DNA of 64,000 nucleotides from Desulfobaculum xiamenense (GTDB taxonomy: Bacteria; Desulfobacterota; Desulfovibrionia; Desulfovibrionales; Desulfovibrionaceae): the NCBI RefSeq assembly GCF_011927665.1, contig NZ_JAATJA010000002.1:434001-498000 (forward strand), given 5' to 3'. A program made the position numbers and the translations under genes. This document shows, in pieces, positions 18,373 through 28,300 of the stretch. A model generated the notes under the pieces. That model did not search any database and was not told the DNA's origin. It saw only the letters and a list, made by a program, of their open reading frames with translations. The number at the start of each line of letters is the position of its first letter. Position 1 is the stretch's first letter.

Positions 18373-19557
18373 ATGACAATATTAGGAACAGCCAAAACGG
18401 CATCTGCAAAGAAAATGATGCTTCTTGGCGGTGGCGAGCTTGGCAAGGAAGTTGTGATTGAGGCGCAGCGTCTTGGCATTGAGGTCGTCGTTGTTGATCG
18501 CTACGACGACACCCCCGCCATGCAGGTGGCGCATCGCTCGTATACCATGTCCATGTTGGATGGCGATGCGCTTCGCCGGGTTATCACACAAGAGAAGCCA
18601 GACTATATTGTGCCCGAGATCGAGGCTATCGCGACGTCCACGTTGGTCGAGCTTGAAAAGGAGGGATTCAATGTCGTCCCTACTGCCAATGCGACGAAGC
18701 TGACAATGGATCGTGAAGGCATTCGGCGTCTTGCTGCGGAGACGGTTGGCCTGCCCACCTCGCCGTACCGCTTCGCAGATACAGCAGAAGAATGCCGGGC
18801 TGCCGTGGCTGAAATCGGTATCCCCTGCGTGATCAAGCCCGTCATGAGCTCTTCTGGAAAAGGGCAATCCGTTGTGAAGAGTGAGGCCGACATCCAAAAG
18901 GCGTGGGAGTATTCTCAGTCTGGCGGTCGCACTGGTGAAGGGCGTATCATCATCGAAAAGTTTGTGCCTTTCGACTATGAAATTACCCTGTTAACCGTGC
19001 GCCACATTGATGGAACAACGTTCTGCCAGCCGATTGGGCATCGGCAGGAAAATGGGGATTACCGCGAATCCTGGCAGCCGCAACCCATGAGCGCGGCGGC
19101 CCTTGCGAAAGCACAGGAATATGCGCGCAAGATCACTGATGCCTTGGGTGGGCGCGGCATTTTTGGGGTTGAACTTTTCGTCAAAGGTGATGATGTCCTC
19201 TTCAGTGAAGTTTCCCCTCGCCCTCACGACACAGGCTTGGTGACGGTCATCTCTCAGGATTTAAGCGAATTCGCCCTGCATGTACGCGCCATTTTGGGCC
19301 TGCCGATTCCGGGCATTCGTCAATACGGAGCCGCTGCGTCGAGTGTGATCCTGTCTCATGGCACATCGGAAAAGCCCGCTTTTGAAGGCGTTGATGTCGC
19401 GCTTCGTGAGGCAGATACGAAGATTCTGATTTTTGGAAAAGGCGAATGCGCTGGAGTCCGTCGCCTTGGCGTCGCCTTGGCCCTTGCAGACGACGTTGAG
19501 AGCGCTGTGGAGAAGGCGAAGAGAGTGTCTTCGGCTGTGACTGTTTTGTATGAGTAG
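18373..19557 (+). CDS. purT: Formate-dependent phosphoribosylglycinamide formyltransferase PurT
   Basis: This ATP-grasp enzyme uses formate, ATP and GAR to make FGAR in purine synthesis. Recognisable parts are the N-terminal [21 protein letters not shown], the [12 protein letters not shown] segment, [18 protein letters not shown], and [15 protein letters not shown]. At 394 residues from the ATG at 18373 it matches the usual length; an in-frame ATG at 18343 is less likely because AGGGGA precedes 18373. The gene is clearly less GC-rich than purD and purE and lies between tRNA-Ala and a decayed tRNA-Ala fragment, which suggests acquisition by transfer. Confidence 0.93.
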   Translation: MTILGTAKTASAKKMMLLGGGELGKEVVIEAQRLGIEVVVVDRYDDTPAMQVAHRSYTMSMLDGDALRRVITQEKPDYIVPEIEAIATSTLVELEKEGFNVVPTANATKLTMDREGIRRLAAETVGLPTSPYRFADTAEECRAAVAEIGIPCVIKPVMSSSGKGQSVVKSEADIQKAWEYSQSGGRTGEGRIIIEKFVPFDYEITLLTVRHIDGTTFCQPIGHRQENGDYRESWQPQPMSAAALAKAQEYARKITDALGGRGIFGVELFVKGDDVLFSEVSPRPHDTGLVTVISQDLSEFALHVRAILGLPIPGIRQYGAAASSVILSHGTSEKPAFEGVDVALREADTKILIFGKGECAGVRRLGVALALADDVESAVEKAKRVSSAVTVLYE

Positions 19558-19612
19558 GGCTTTGAGCCTGTTGTATATTTCCCTTGATAATTCTAAAGCA
19601 AACGAATCACGT

Positions 19613-19665
19613 GCCTTGAATGGCATGTAAGACGTTGGGCGTTCGATTCTTCCCCGCTCAACCCC
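19613..19665 (+). pseudogene. Decayed 3' half of tRNA-Ala(GGC), possible att remnant
   Basis: This stretch matches the anticodon arm to the 3' end of the tRNA-Ala at 18024: the blocks CTTGAATGGCAT and GTTCGATTCT are identical, and the anticodon-stem 3' side, T stem and acceptor end carry changes. It cannot fold into a tRNA. A partial tRNA 3' end downstream of the intact tRNA is the usual footprint of site-specific integration, but no integrase gene is present. Confidence 0.65.
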
Positions 19666-19678
19666 GCAACGACAGTAC

Positions 19679-19711
19679 AAGGGCTTCAAGCAGATGCTTG
19701 AAGCCCTTTTT
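19679..19711 (+). terminator. Terminator after purT
   Basis: The stem AAGGGCTTCAAGCA/TGCTTGAAGCCCTT with a two-base loop and a T-run lies 121 bases after purT. The remaining 150 bases up to the convergent lipoprotein gene show no feature. Confidence 0.85.
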
Positions 19712-19862
19712 GCGTTTTGGGGCGTTGCTTCGTGTCTTGACATGTTCAGTCTTGAGATCGTGGCATGAACGCATGAAGTTTCAATGATCGCACCCACCAT
19801 TCCCCATGTTCTGTTGCGTGTCATTGCGGGGGAGAGGAAAGATTTGTTGTTCTGGTCGGTCG

Positions 19863-20414
19863 TTAATTGCCCGCGGTCAATGCCCCGTATGGTTCTCCTA
19901 CTGGTTCGTAGTCGCCTGCAGGCGTGCGGCACCAAAGTTGGCGTTGGCTCCCGATCTTTTCTGTGCCCTCTTCAATAGTGATTTCCACCTCTCGACACAT
20001 GCAGTCCGCCTTGGCCGCGAGTTCATTCTGATCAATGGCGGATTCTGGTGTCTTGTGATCCCTGAGGGGGCTTTCCTGGGTGTATGAGAGATTGGCCTTT
20101 CTGTCCGGGGTCTTTTCGCTCTGCCAATCGGTATCCCCTTTTGCGTCGGCGTCGGCTGACTGCATATCCTGATTCAACTTGCGGCCCATGTCTTCCTTTT
20201 CTTCGTCCGAAAGGAGTTCGCCGAGCCACGATCCGACCAGATACCCTGCGCCGGCGCCGATCACGGTTCCAATGGCCTTTCCCGCGTTGTCACCGCCCAG
20301 TAGGTATCCTGCCGTACCACCAACCAATGCGCCAACGCTTTGCCCCATTTGCGTTCTGTTGCAGCCGGAAGCGATAAGCAATGACAAGGCAATTGTTAAT
20401 ATAATTTTTTTCAT
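19863..20414 (-). CDS. Glycine-zipper lipoprotein of unknown function
   Basis: A 183-residue lipoprotein: a signal peptide ending in LLIASGC, then a glycine-zipper membrane domain (GALVGGTAGYLLGG and GTVIGAGAGYLVGS) at about residues 27-66, then a polar tail with two close Cys (ADCMCREVE). Such domains are found in outer-membrane-associated lipoproteins of the SlyB/Rcs type. It is the last gene of a four-gene minus-strand operon, 15 bases after the preceding gene. The specific function is not known. Confidence 0.7.
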   Translation of the reverse strand: MKKIILTIALSLLIASGCNRTQMGQSVGALVGGTAGYLLGGDNAGKAIGTVIGAGAGYLVGSWLGELLSDEEKEDMGRKLNQDMQSADADAKGDTDWQSEKTPDRKANLSYTQESPLRDHKTPESAIDQNELAAKADCMCREVEITIEEGTEKIGSQRQLWCRTPAGDYEPVGEPYGALTAGN

Positions 20415-20429
20415 TGAACGGGTATGCCT

Positions 20430-21527
20430 TTATTTTGCAACTGCAGTAAGTTTGAATACGGCAAATTGGTTTGTGTTCTGTATCTTGTATCCAGGGTGGC
20501 CGATGCGTCCTGTGAGGTTTCCATGAATCGGACCGGCAAGTTCGAACAACTCATCGGCTTCCTTTGTCGCTAGGCCGCTTGCGGTTTTAGCGTGAATCTT
20601 GATGGTGCTGCCATTGATTTTACAAATTCCTTTCAGCACGGACATCCTGGGCTCCTCCACGCTGCGCAGGGTTGCATAGCTGTCCTGAAGTTTTCCATCA
20701 GGTGTAGCCATGAGTACCATTTCTCCCATGAATTCGTTTTTGGTCGTTGCGAATTCGAGATCGTAGCGCTTAACGAATACAGGGGCACCAGAGGCGATTT
20801 CAAGATCGCTGCCAAAAGCAACGAGGAGGCCATTGTCGTGCAGGAACAGTTCTTCCCATGTTGCCTTGTTTCTGACTTGATCCTTGACGCCAAAAACATA
20901 AAAGACGGCATTCCCAAGATCGAGGGAAAGGGCAGAACTGGCTTCCGGGTCGCCCATTCCTGAGTAGAGGATGACTCGTGTGGCCATGCCCGGCTCATAC
21001 ATGCGGTCTTCGTCCGCTGCGAGGGAGCTCATGACGCTCTTGTGCTTGTCCCGCAGTGCCTCGGTCTTGCCTTGCTCGTAGATTTTGCCTAGCGCGGCGC
21101 CGACCTGGTTGCGGAAGAACTGTTGTTGTTCTGGCAACTGCTCAAGCGGGTCTTCGGAGAAGAGTGTGTTCATCAGACCGCGCCCTTCCTTCAGCCGTGT
21201 AATTTCGTCAGGGGGATAATCGGGCCAGTATCCTGTCCAGACTTCCTCGACCATGCACTTCGAGGGATCTAGGCCGAGAATGACGAGCTTTTCTCCGGGC
21301 ATGAGTGAGCCAGCAAGTTTGGAGTCGATGCGCTTTGCCCACGTGACGTCTCCGTCTATCATCATAGTTGTATCTATGTAGACCAACGTTTGGCGCACGC
21401 TGTTTTGCCCTTTGAACGCTCCAAGGTCTGGAATCCCAGAGCCGAGCAAGGCATGCGCGTTGATTGGTGCGCCCATGAGCAAGAACATGATCAGCGACAG
21501 ATGCGTGATGAGTTTCCACATAGTCAT
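20430..21527 (-). CDS. Exported protein of unknown function
   Basis: A 365-residue protein with a signal peptide (hydrophobic core near residues 10-25, likely cut after INAHA). After it, VYIDTTMMIDGD followed by KLVILGLDPSKC looks like the first strand and turn of a von Willebrand A or similar Rossmann-like fold, which is a tentative reading. I do not recognise a family. It lies between the four-helix membrane protein gene (5-base gap) and the glycine-zipper gene, and is AT-richer than the chromosome around it. Confidence 0.65.
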   Translation of the reverse strand: MTMWKLITHLSLIMFLLMGAPINAHALLGSGIPDLGAFKGQNSVRQTLVYIDTTMMIDGDVTWAKRIDSKLAGSLMPGEKLVILGLDPSKCMVEEVWTGYWPDYPPDEITRLKEGRGLMNTLFSEDPLEQLPEQQQFFRNQVGAALGKIYEQGKTEALRDKHKSVMSSLAADEDRMYEPGMATRVILYSGMGDPEASSALSLDLGNAVFYVFGVKDQVRNKATWEELFLHDNGLLVAFGSDLEIASGAPVFVKRYDLEFATTKNEFMGEMVLMATPDGKLQDSYATLRSVEEPRMSVLKGICKINGSTIKIHAKTASGLATKEADELFELAGPIHGNLTGRIGHPGYKIQNTNQFAVFKLTAVAK

Positions 21528-21532
21528 GTCTC

Positions 21533-22864
21533 CTACCAGCGGATCAGTTGTGTCACCTGGTCCCCGTTGAGGCGGGGGGTCAGTCTTTCGAATTCGACTC
21601 TGGTCATAGGGTGGTTGCTGTCGTCGTAGAATGTGGCCTGGTTCTTATTTGCGAAATCAGCAAGGTGGCGTTTGTATACGATAAGGAGGCGATTCGTCTC
21701 GTTGGCGATGTCGTTTGTGACCTTGCCTTTTCTTTCCTGAATGCGAAGATAGAGATCCAAATGGGTTCCCAGGTCTTCTTTGATTGCCTTCATCTCGTTT
21801 CGGACACGCTCTCTTTCAACGCTTCGGCTTGCCTCGTGCGCCTTTACATTGGAGTCTCTTGTTTTTGTAATTCTGTTTAGCGCGTGATCTGCTTTGATCT
21901 TGTATCGGGCGGCGTCTTCATACTCTGGGTTTTTGTCATGGAAGAGTGTGGCGACCCAAACGCTGATTCCCCATACTGCGGCATTGAAGCCAAGGCTTGT
22001 CAACGCTGAAGCATATGGAGCCATGCCTAAACCTGTAGCCTGACCTCCAAGGATATTGGTGCCCGTTGCCGCGAGTCGTACGGCCATCATGTTTGCAACG
22101 GCGATATAGCGAACGAAGTAGATGGAGACGAAAGCTATGACGAGAAATACGGACGCAACAATGAATTGCCATCCAAGAGTTCGCTTCTGCTCTCCAGTGC
22201 GGTGGCTGCCGAAGTAGTAGTTGTATTGCTTGAGCGTCTTGCCATGTTCGTGAGATGCCCATGCTACAACCCCACCCACGGCGGCGCTGGCCGCGAAGGC
22301 GAAAGCGGGAATATTCATGAAATCGACGAGGAAGCGGTAGTTGATCATGATTTCGCCGGAGGCAACCACGAGCAGGAGTATTCCATACATCCAAAGCGAT
22401 CGTACGGTTGGCTGGCGGTTGCCTTCGGCCTGGCGCAGGCTTTTGTAGCGCTTTTCGGCGTCCTGGGCTTCCTGTTTCGCTCCACTATACCCGGCAGTGT
22501 TGTTTAGTACGCTATCCTCATCTCTTTTTTTTTGATCAACGAGCTCATCCACATCGCGATATTTGTTTTCGAGATTGCAGTATTCTTCGATTTTGCTCAT
22601 ATGTGGAGTAATTGATGATATGAAATCACTATATGCTCGCTGGAACGAGCGTAGAGCATCAAGTGCGAAGCCAGTGCATACAGCTTCCATGCTTCTCGTC
22701 ATTCCTTGGTTGTCGCACAGTATTTCGCTACGAAGAGCTTCCCTCTGGGCTGCCTGTTTGACCTCTGCTTCGGCTTCGCTAGTATCTGGAATGTTCCATG
22801 CGATGCACTGATCGAAGTGTGTGCGGATTTCATTCATTTCGGAATCGCTTTCGATTTCGCTCAT
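21533..22864 (-). CDS. Membrane protein with four helices between two coiled coils, unknown function
   Basis: A 443-residue protein. Residues 1-150 are polar and helical, with a charged coiled-coil-like stretch; four hydrophobic helices follow at about 155-175, 183-203, 230-258 and 272-302; the C-terminal 140 residues are again charged and helical (RSVERERVRNEMKAIKEDL). There is no recognisable enzyme motif. With the OmpA-like lipoprotein encoded immediately upstream, it recalls membrane-stator plus peptidoglycan-anchor pairs, but no homology to MotA or ZorA can be seen by eye. Confidence 0.65.
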   Translation of the reverse strand: MSEIESDSEMNEIRTHFDQCIAWNIPDTSEAEAEVKQAAQREALRSEILCDNQGMTRSMEAVCTGFALDALRSFQRAYSDFISSITPHMSKIEEYCNLENKYRDVDELVDQKKRDEDSVLNNTAGYSGAKQEAQDAEKRYKSLRQAEGNRQPTVRSLWMYGILLLVVASGEIMINYRFLVDFMNIPAFAFAASAAVGGVVAWASHEHGKTLKQYNYYFGSHRTGEQKRTLGWQFIVASVFLVIAFVSIYFVRYIAVANMMAVRLAATGTNILGGQATGLGMAPYASALTSLGFNAAVWGISVWVATLFHDKNPEYEDAARYKIKADHALNRITKTRDSNVKAHEASRSVERERVRNEMKAIKEDLGTHLDLYLRIQERKGKVTNDIANETNRLLIVYKRHLADFANKNQATFYDDSNHPMTRVEFERLTPRLNGDQVTQLIRW

Positions 22865-22878
22865 GCGTATTCTCCTGA

Positions 22879-23787
22879 TTAATATACTTCGATGCTTTTA
22901 TGGTTGGTAAGATATGTTTGGACGCTTTTGTGTTTAGCTGTTTCCAGTGTTCCCTCTAGGGGTGCGATCCTGTGCTCATCCGTGAGCTGCATTACTTGGA
23001 GGTCGTTTATCCCTTTTCGAGATTCGTCCTCCGCGATGGACGTAGATTTCTCGCGTATGGTGACTGAGCCATGATCTTGCTCTTCGATGCAGGTGGCACA
23101 GAAGTCCACCTCGCTGACGACGTTAAGGTTGGCCTGCAAGCTTGAGGAGAGGAGAAATTCGACTCGCCGATTCCTAGCGCGTCCCTCGGTGGTCTTGTTT
23201 GACGCGACGGGTTGCATTTCGCCAATTGCTACCGTGGACATTTGACGGGTGCGGACCCCTCGCGTGAGGAGGGCCTTCATGACGTTCGTTGCCCTGCGCA
23301 GTGAAAGCGCCATGTTGTATCCTTGTGTCCCCCTGCTGTCGGTATGCCCAAGGAGCAGGAGTTGAGTGTCTGGCATGTCACGCTTCATCATCTCCGACAT
23401 GAGCTCCAGTATTCCTTCGCAATCCTTGCGTGGTTTGTCAGAGTCGAATGCGAAAAAGACAGCGCTGTCGAATCGAATCCGGATTACGGGTGTCGCATGA
23501 TTGATGCCGTCGATTACGCCAGGCTCAACCTGAAAGCTGCTGACTTCCGGTTTGTTCCCGATTTTTAGCATGGCAACGAGTCGCTCCAGACGGTTGACAC
23601 GGTCTTGCCATTCTCGTTGCGCTGTCAGCGGGAGCGTGTCGACTTGAAGTTTTCGAATCGGTGTTGTGGGGGCAGTCGCGACGCGTGGCGTGTTGGCAAT
23701 GTGCGGCTGTACGTCGGGGCCTTTCGGTTGGCAGCCGTAAGAGAACCCGACAAGGAGAATGGCGAGTGCGAGATGATGAATGCGCAT
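22879..23787 (-). CDS. OmpA-family peptidoglycan-binding lipoprotein
   Basis: A 302-residue protein with a signal peptide ending near FSYGC (probable lipoprotein), a Pro-rich linker, an OmpA C-terminal domain at about residues 100-205 (LLLLGHTDSRGTQGYN, then GRARNRRVEFLL), and an unusual 90-residue tail with two nearby Cys (DFCATCIEE). The OmpA fold binds peptidoglycan in the periplasm. It is the first gene of the four-gene envelope operon and probably anchors that system to the cell wall. Confidence 0.8.
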   Translation of the reverse strand: MRIHHLALAILLVGFSYGCQPKGPDVQPHIANTPRVATAPTTPIRKLQVDTLPLTAQREWQDRVNRLERLVAMLKIGNKPEVSSFQVEPGVIDGINHATPVIRIRFDSAVFFAFDSDKPRKDCEGILELMSEMMKRDMPDTQLLLLGHTDSRGTQGYNMALSLRRATNVMKALLTRGVRTRQMSTVAIGEMQPVASNKTTEGRARNRRVEFLLSSSLQANLNVVSEVDFCATCIEEQDHGSVTIREKSTSIAEDESRKGINDLQVMQLTDEHRIAPLEGTLETAKHKSVQTYLTNHKSIEVY

Positions 23788-24146
23788 TATCGGCCTCGTG
23801 GGGGGATTAGTGGGCGTTAAGCGCTTCTGCTTACTAAAATACTGTCCAATAAATCAAGTATGCCGGTCTGTTTGGGATACATGTTTTCCGATGTTTATTT
23901 TGGGGACATTGGGGGCAGGCTCCTTGTTTTGGGCGTTATGGTTGTTGTGATCTGCAGGTTCCATGAATTGATTTGTCACCAAAGATGATTCAGATTGATT
24001 TTTTTGATCGATAATGAGCAGTGATCCGCCTGAGTTGATGTGACGCAGAATTTGTATACTCTGCTTGTTTTGTAACGCTGAAATGGGAACGGGCTGTTGA
24101 ATTCGAGCGTCGTTGTGTCTAGCGTACAAGAGGAGATTGTTCGACA
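23788..24146. other. AT-rich divergent promoter region
   Basis: The 359 bases between the envelope operon and the rightward RND operon are AT-rich and must hold both promoters. A minus-strand frame of 97 codons exists but has a TTG start, no ribosome-binding site and low-complexity content, so I do not call it a gene. The base composition returns to GC-rich just inside the RND adaptor gene, which marks the right edge of the accessory segment. Confidence 0.5.
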
Positions 24147-25358
24147 ATGATGATGTCAGTGTTGAAAAAGACGAAGTATTCCATGATGGTGCGCATGTTT
24201 GCGGCCGTTTTTGTCAGCCTGCTTCTCGCTGGCTGTTCCGAGCCGCCAGCGCCTGCCGTGTCGCGCATTCCTGCCGTGAAGACGCAGGTCGTTGCTGGGC
24301 AGGGGTGGAATGTGTCGCGCACGTTTTCCGCCGTGGTCGAAGCCGGTGAATCCACCCGTCTCGCCTTTCCCATGAAGGGGACCGTGGCCGAGGTGAATGC
24401 CGAGATCGGCGATTCTGTCGAGGCCGGGAAGGTGCTTGCCGCCCTTGATCCCGTGCCCTTCGACAATGCCGTGCGTTCAGCCAGCGCGCAGGTGCGCTCG
24501 GCCCAGTCGTCACTGTTGCAGGCCACGGAGCAGTATCGCAGGCTCCAGACCCTCTACGGGCAGGGCATCGTGCCCAAGGCGGAACTCGACAAGGTGCGCG
24601 ACGCGCGCATCGGGGCCGAGAGTTCGCTGGATCTCGCCCGCACGCAGCTTGAAAATGCCCGCGAGGATCGGCGGCGCACGAGCATCGTCGCGCCGTTTTC
24701 CGGCCGCATCTCCGCGCGTAGTGTCGAGCGCTACGCCGAGGTCAATCCCGGCGATGTCGTTTTCGAACTGGTGGGCCTGTCCGGTCTGAAGGGCAGGGCG
24801 CTGGTGCCCGAGGGTGTTGTGCGTGAACTGCACGTGGGCGGCGAGGCCACCGTGTCCTTCCCGACGCTGCCGGGCGTGGGGCTGAAGGGAACCATTTCCG
24901 AGATCGGTGCGGTGACCGAGGCCGGGAACGCCTTCCCCGTCTATGTGACCCTCGACGAGGGCGAGACGCGTTCGGCGGGCATTCTCGTCGGCATGGCGGC
25001 TTCGGTGAGCTTCCGCATGCAGGGTGCGGGCGGGCAGCCCGTGTTTCTCGTCCCCGTGTCCGCGCTGGCCATGACCGATCTGCCGCGTCTGTCCTCCGAG
25101 GGCGGAACCGGCGGGCGCGCGCCCATCTATATCTTCGACGCCGAGGCCGGAAAGGTGAGCCTGCGGCTGGTGGAGGTGCAGGGTATGCAGGGCAATCTGC
25201 TCGCCGTGTCGTCCGGTCTGACGCAGGGCGAGGAGGTTGTGGTGGCCGGGGCGAGCTTCCTCAAGGACGGCATGGAGGCCCGGCGCTGGGTGCCGGAAAC
25301 CCCGCGCGAGGAGATCGACTTCGTCACGCGCGGCACGCAGCCGGAGAAGGAGAACTAG
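24147..25358 (+). CDS. RND efflux periplasmic adaptor lipoprotein
   Basis: A 403-residue adaptor with a lipoprotein signal ending in LLLAGC, a lipoyl-like motif (GTVAEVNAEIGDSVEAGKVLA), a helical hairpin near residues 115-175 and C-terminal beta domains. AGGAG lies 11 bases before the first of three in-frame ATGs (24147, 24150, 24153). It is followed after three bases by its RND permease. The adaptor delivers substrate to, or couples the pump with, an outer-membrane channel that is not encoded here. Confidence 0.85.
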   Translation: MMMSVLKKTKYSMMVRMFAAVFVSLLLAGCSEPPAPAVSRIPAVKTQVVAGQGWNVSRTFSAVVEAGESTRLAFPMKGTVAEVNAEIGDSVEAGKVLAALDPVPFDNAVRSASAQVRSAQSSLLQATEQYRRLQTLYGQGIVPKAELDKVRDARIGAESSLDLARTQLENAREDRRRTSIVAPFSGRISARSVERYAEVNPGDVVFELVGLSGLKGRALVPEGVVRELHVGGEATVSFPTLPGVGLKGTISEIGAVTEAGNAFPVYVTLDEGETRSAGILVGMAASVSFRMQGAGGQPVFLVPVSALAMTDLPRLSSEGGTGGRAPIYIFDAEAGKVSLRLVEVQGMQGNLLAVSSGLTQGEEVVVAGASFLKDGMEARRWVPETPREEIDFVTRGTQPEKEN

Positions 25359-25361
25359 GCC

Positions 25362-28300
25362 ATGGGTTCCGTGGTTCGCCTTACCATCGAACGGTCGCGG
25401 ATGACCATCTTTCTGCTCGTCGTGCTCGTGCTGGCGGGAGTTGGCGTGTATTTCGATCAGGCCCGGCAGGAGGATCCGGAGATCACCATCCGCAAGGCGC
25501 AGGTCGTGGTGCGTTTTCCGGGGCTGCCGCCCGAGCGCGTGGAGAAGCTCCTCGTGCAGCCCATCGAGGAAGCCATCAAGACCATCCCCGAGGTGGAAAA
25601 CATCGAGTCCATGTCCATGACTGGTATGGGCATCATCATGCCCGAGGTGGGCGACGCGTATTTCGACCTCGCCCCCATTTGGGCCGATTTGCGCAACAAG
25701 ATGGACGACCTCGCCCCGAGTCTGCCGCAGGGCACGCAGGGGCCGATGGTCAACGACGATTTCGGTCGGGTGGCCGTCATCACCCTCGCCCTGACCGGCG
25801 ACGGATTCAGCCCCCGCGAATTTCGTTGGATGGCCCGCGAAATGCGCGACCAACTGGTCAACGTGCCGCTGGTGGCCAAGGTTGACCTCTACGGCATTCA
25901 GGACGAGCGCATCTGGCTGGAATTCGACCCCGTGCGGCTGAACCGCATCGGCATGCAGCCTGCGGTCCTCATCTCCGAATTGCAACGGCGAAACGTCATC
26001 CTGCCCGGCGGCAGCGTGGCCGCGTCGGGCATGAAGATCATCATCCAGCCCACGGGCAGTTTCGACACGCTGGACGACATCCGGGGCGTGCCCATTCCCG
26101 TGTCCGGCGGCGGTACCGTGTACCTTGGCGACCTGTGCGAGGTGCGGCGCGGATACGTCGATCCGCCCAAGGCTCCCGTGCTTTACAACGGACGTCCGGC
26201 CGTGGTGCTGGCGCTGTCCATGGTGGCGAATTCCAACATCGCGGAGCTGGCCCGCAACGTCGAGGCGGTCATGCCCGGCATCCGGGCCGATCTGCCGCTC
26301 GGCATGGAGCTGTCCGTCATCAACTACCAGCCGGACCTCGTGGCCGAGGCCGTGGCCGGAGCCACCGAAAACCTGTTCCAGACCATCGGCGTGGTGCTGG
26401 TGGTGGTCATGGTCTTTTTGGGCTGGCGCACCGGCCTCATCGTCGGCACGGGCATTCCGCTCACGGTCATGGTGGTGCTGGTGGGCATGTCCATGTGGGA
26501 CGTCGCCATCCATCGCATTTCCATTGCGGCCATCATCGTGGCGCTTGGCCTGTTGGTGGATAACGGCATCGTCATGGCCGAGGACATCCAACGCAGGCTG
26601 AGCCTCGATCCGGACCGCATGAAGGCCGCTACGGAGGCGGCGCGCTCGCTGGCCGTGCCGCTGCTGATCAGTTCGCTGACCACGGTCCTCGCCTTCCTGC
26701 CGCTCATGCTGGCCGAGAACACATCCGGTGAATTTCTCGCCTCGCTGACGCAGGTGGTCATCCTCGCGCTTTTGGGCTCGTGGTTTCTGTGCATCAGCGT
26801 GATTCCCGCCTTCTGCTACTGGTTTCTGCCCGCGCCAGCAGAGGGCCACGGCGGGGAGGAGCGCCCGACGGGCCGGGCCTATGTCTTCTACGAGCGGATT
26901 CTCAAGGCCGCCCTGCGGCAGCGGGTGCTGGTGGTCGTGGCGATATTCGCCGCGGTGGCCGGATCGCTGGTGCTCATGGGCGGCGTGAAGCAGCGCAATA
27001 TGCCGCCGTCGGAGCGCAACCAGTTCACCATCTCCCTGTCGCTTCCGGCCGGGAGCGAGGTCGCGGAGACCATGCGCGTGGCCGGGCGGCTGGCGGATTT
27101 CCTGTCGGATTCCGAGCGCAATCCGGAGATCACTGGAAACGTGGCCTACATCGCCTCGGGCGGGCCGCGCTTCTTCCTTGCCCTTCAGCCGCCGGACCCG
27201 CTGGAGAACAGCGCCTTCCTCGTCGTCAACGTGCGTGATTACGCGGAGATGACGGGCGTCATGGAGCGCGTGGAGGACTACATGGCCGAGCAGCTTCCCG
27301 AGGCGCGCGGGCGCACGGAGACGCTGTTCCTCGGCGCGTCGCCCATCGGTACCGTGGAGGTGCAGATCACCGGCCCGGACGTGGCGGCGTTGCAGGTGCT
27401 GTCCGAAAAGGTGCTCGACGTCTACCGCGCCGTGCCCGGCGTGATCGGTCTGCGTAGCGACTGGGAGAACCCCGTGCTGTCCGTGCGGGTGGAGGTGGAT
27501 CAGGAGTTGGCGACGCGGGCCGGGTTGTCCAGCGAGAGCATCGCCCGGACGCTTTCTGCCACGCTGGACGGTTACGGCGTGTCCGAGTTCCGGGAGGGCG
27601 AGAACGTCATCCCGCTTCTGGTTCGTTCCCACGGCGGTTCGCGGACAACGCTCGACGAACTGCGCTCCGTGGAGTTCTATTCCGATGCGCTGGGGACCTC
27701 GGTGTCCCTGCCGCAGGTGGCGAAGCTGCGTGGCGTGGTGGAGCCGAGCATCATCCGGCGTCTGGACCAGAAGCGCACCGTGACCATTGCGGCCCGGCAT
27801 CCGGATATGAGTTCCATGGATCTCTATCGGGCCTTGCAGCCGGGGCTGGACGCCATCGACCTGCCGGAGGGCTACGCCCTTGCCCCGGCGGGCGAGGTGG
27901 TGGACTCCGCCGAATCGCAGGGCGAGCTGTTCAAGTACGCTCCGCACTGCCTGCTGGGCATCCTTGCGCTACTCATCCTGCAATTCAATACGTTCAGGGA
28001 CCCGCTTCTGGTGATGTCCACCATTCCGCTCATTCTCGTCGGCTCGGTGCTGGGGCTTTTGGCCTTCAACGCGCATTTCGAGTTTCCGGCGCTTCTGGGC
28101 ATCTTTTCGCTGGCGGGCATCCTCATCAATAACAGCATCGTGATGATCGACCGCATCAATCAGGAGCGCGCGGAGGGAGTCTCCGTGCGCGAGGCCGTGG
28201 TGTCTGCGGCGCTCATCCGCGTGCGGCCCATCATCATCACCACCACGACGACGGTGGTCGGCCTCATCCCGCTGGCGCTTCTCGGCGGCGAGTTCTGGTA

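Noticed and set aside
18100-24146. Integrase or transposase for the accessory segment
   Set aside because: None of the genes in the segment resembles a recombinase, so the segment is only a presumed remnant.
23854-24147. Minus-strand frame of 97 codons upstream of the RND adaptor
   Set aside because: TTG start, no ribosome-binding site, polar low-complexity sequence, and it occupies a region that must hold two promoters.
24510-27947. A minus-strand open frame of 1145 codons opposite the RND operon
   Set aside because: The plus strand encodes an unmistakable adaptor and RND permease; the long reverse frame is His/Arg/Gly-rich, an artefact of high GC.
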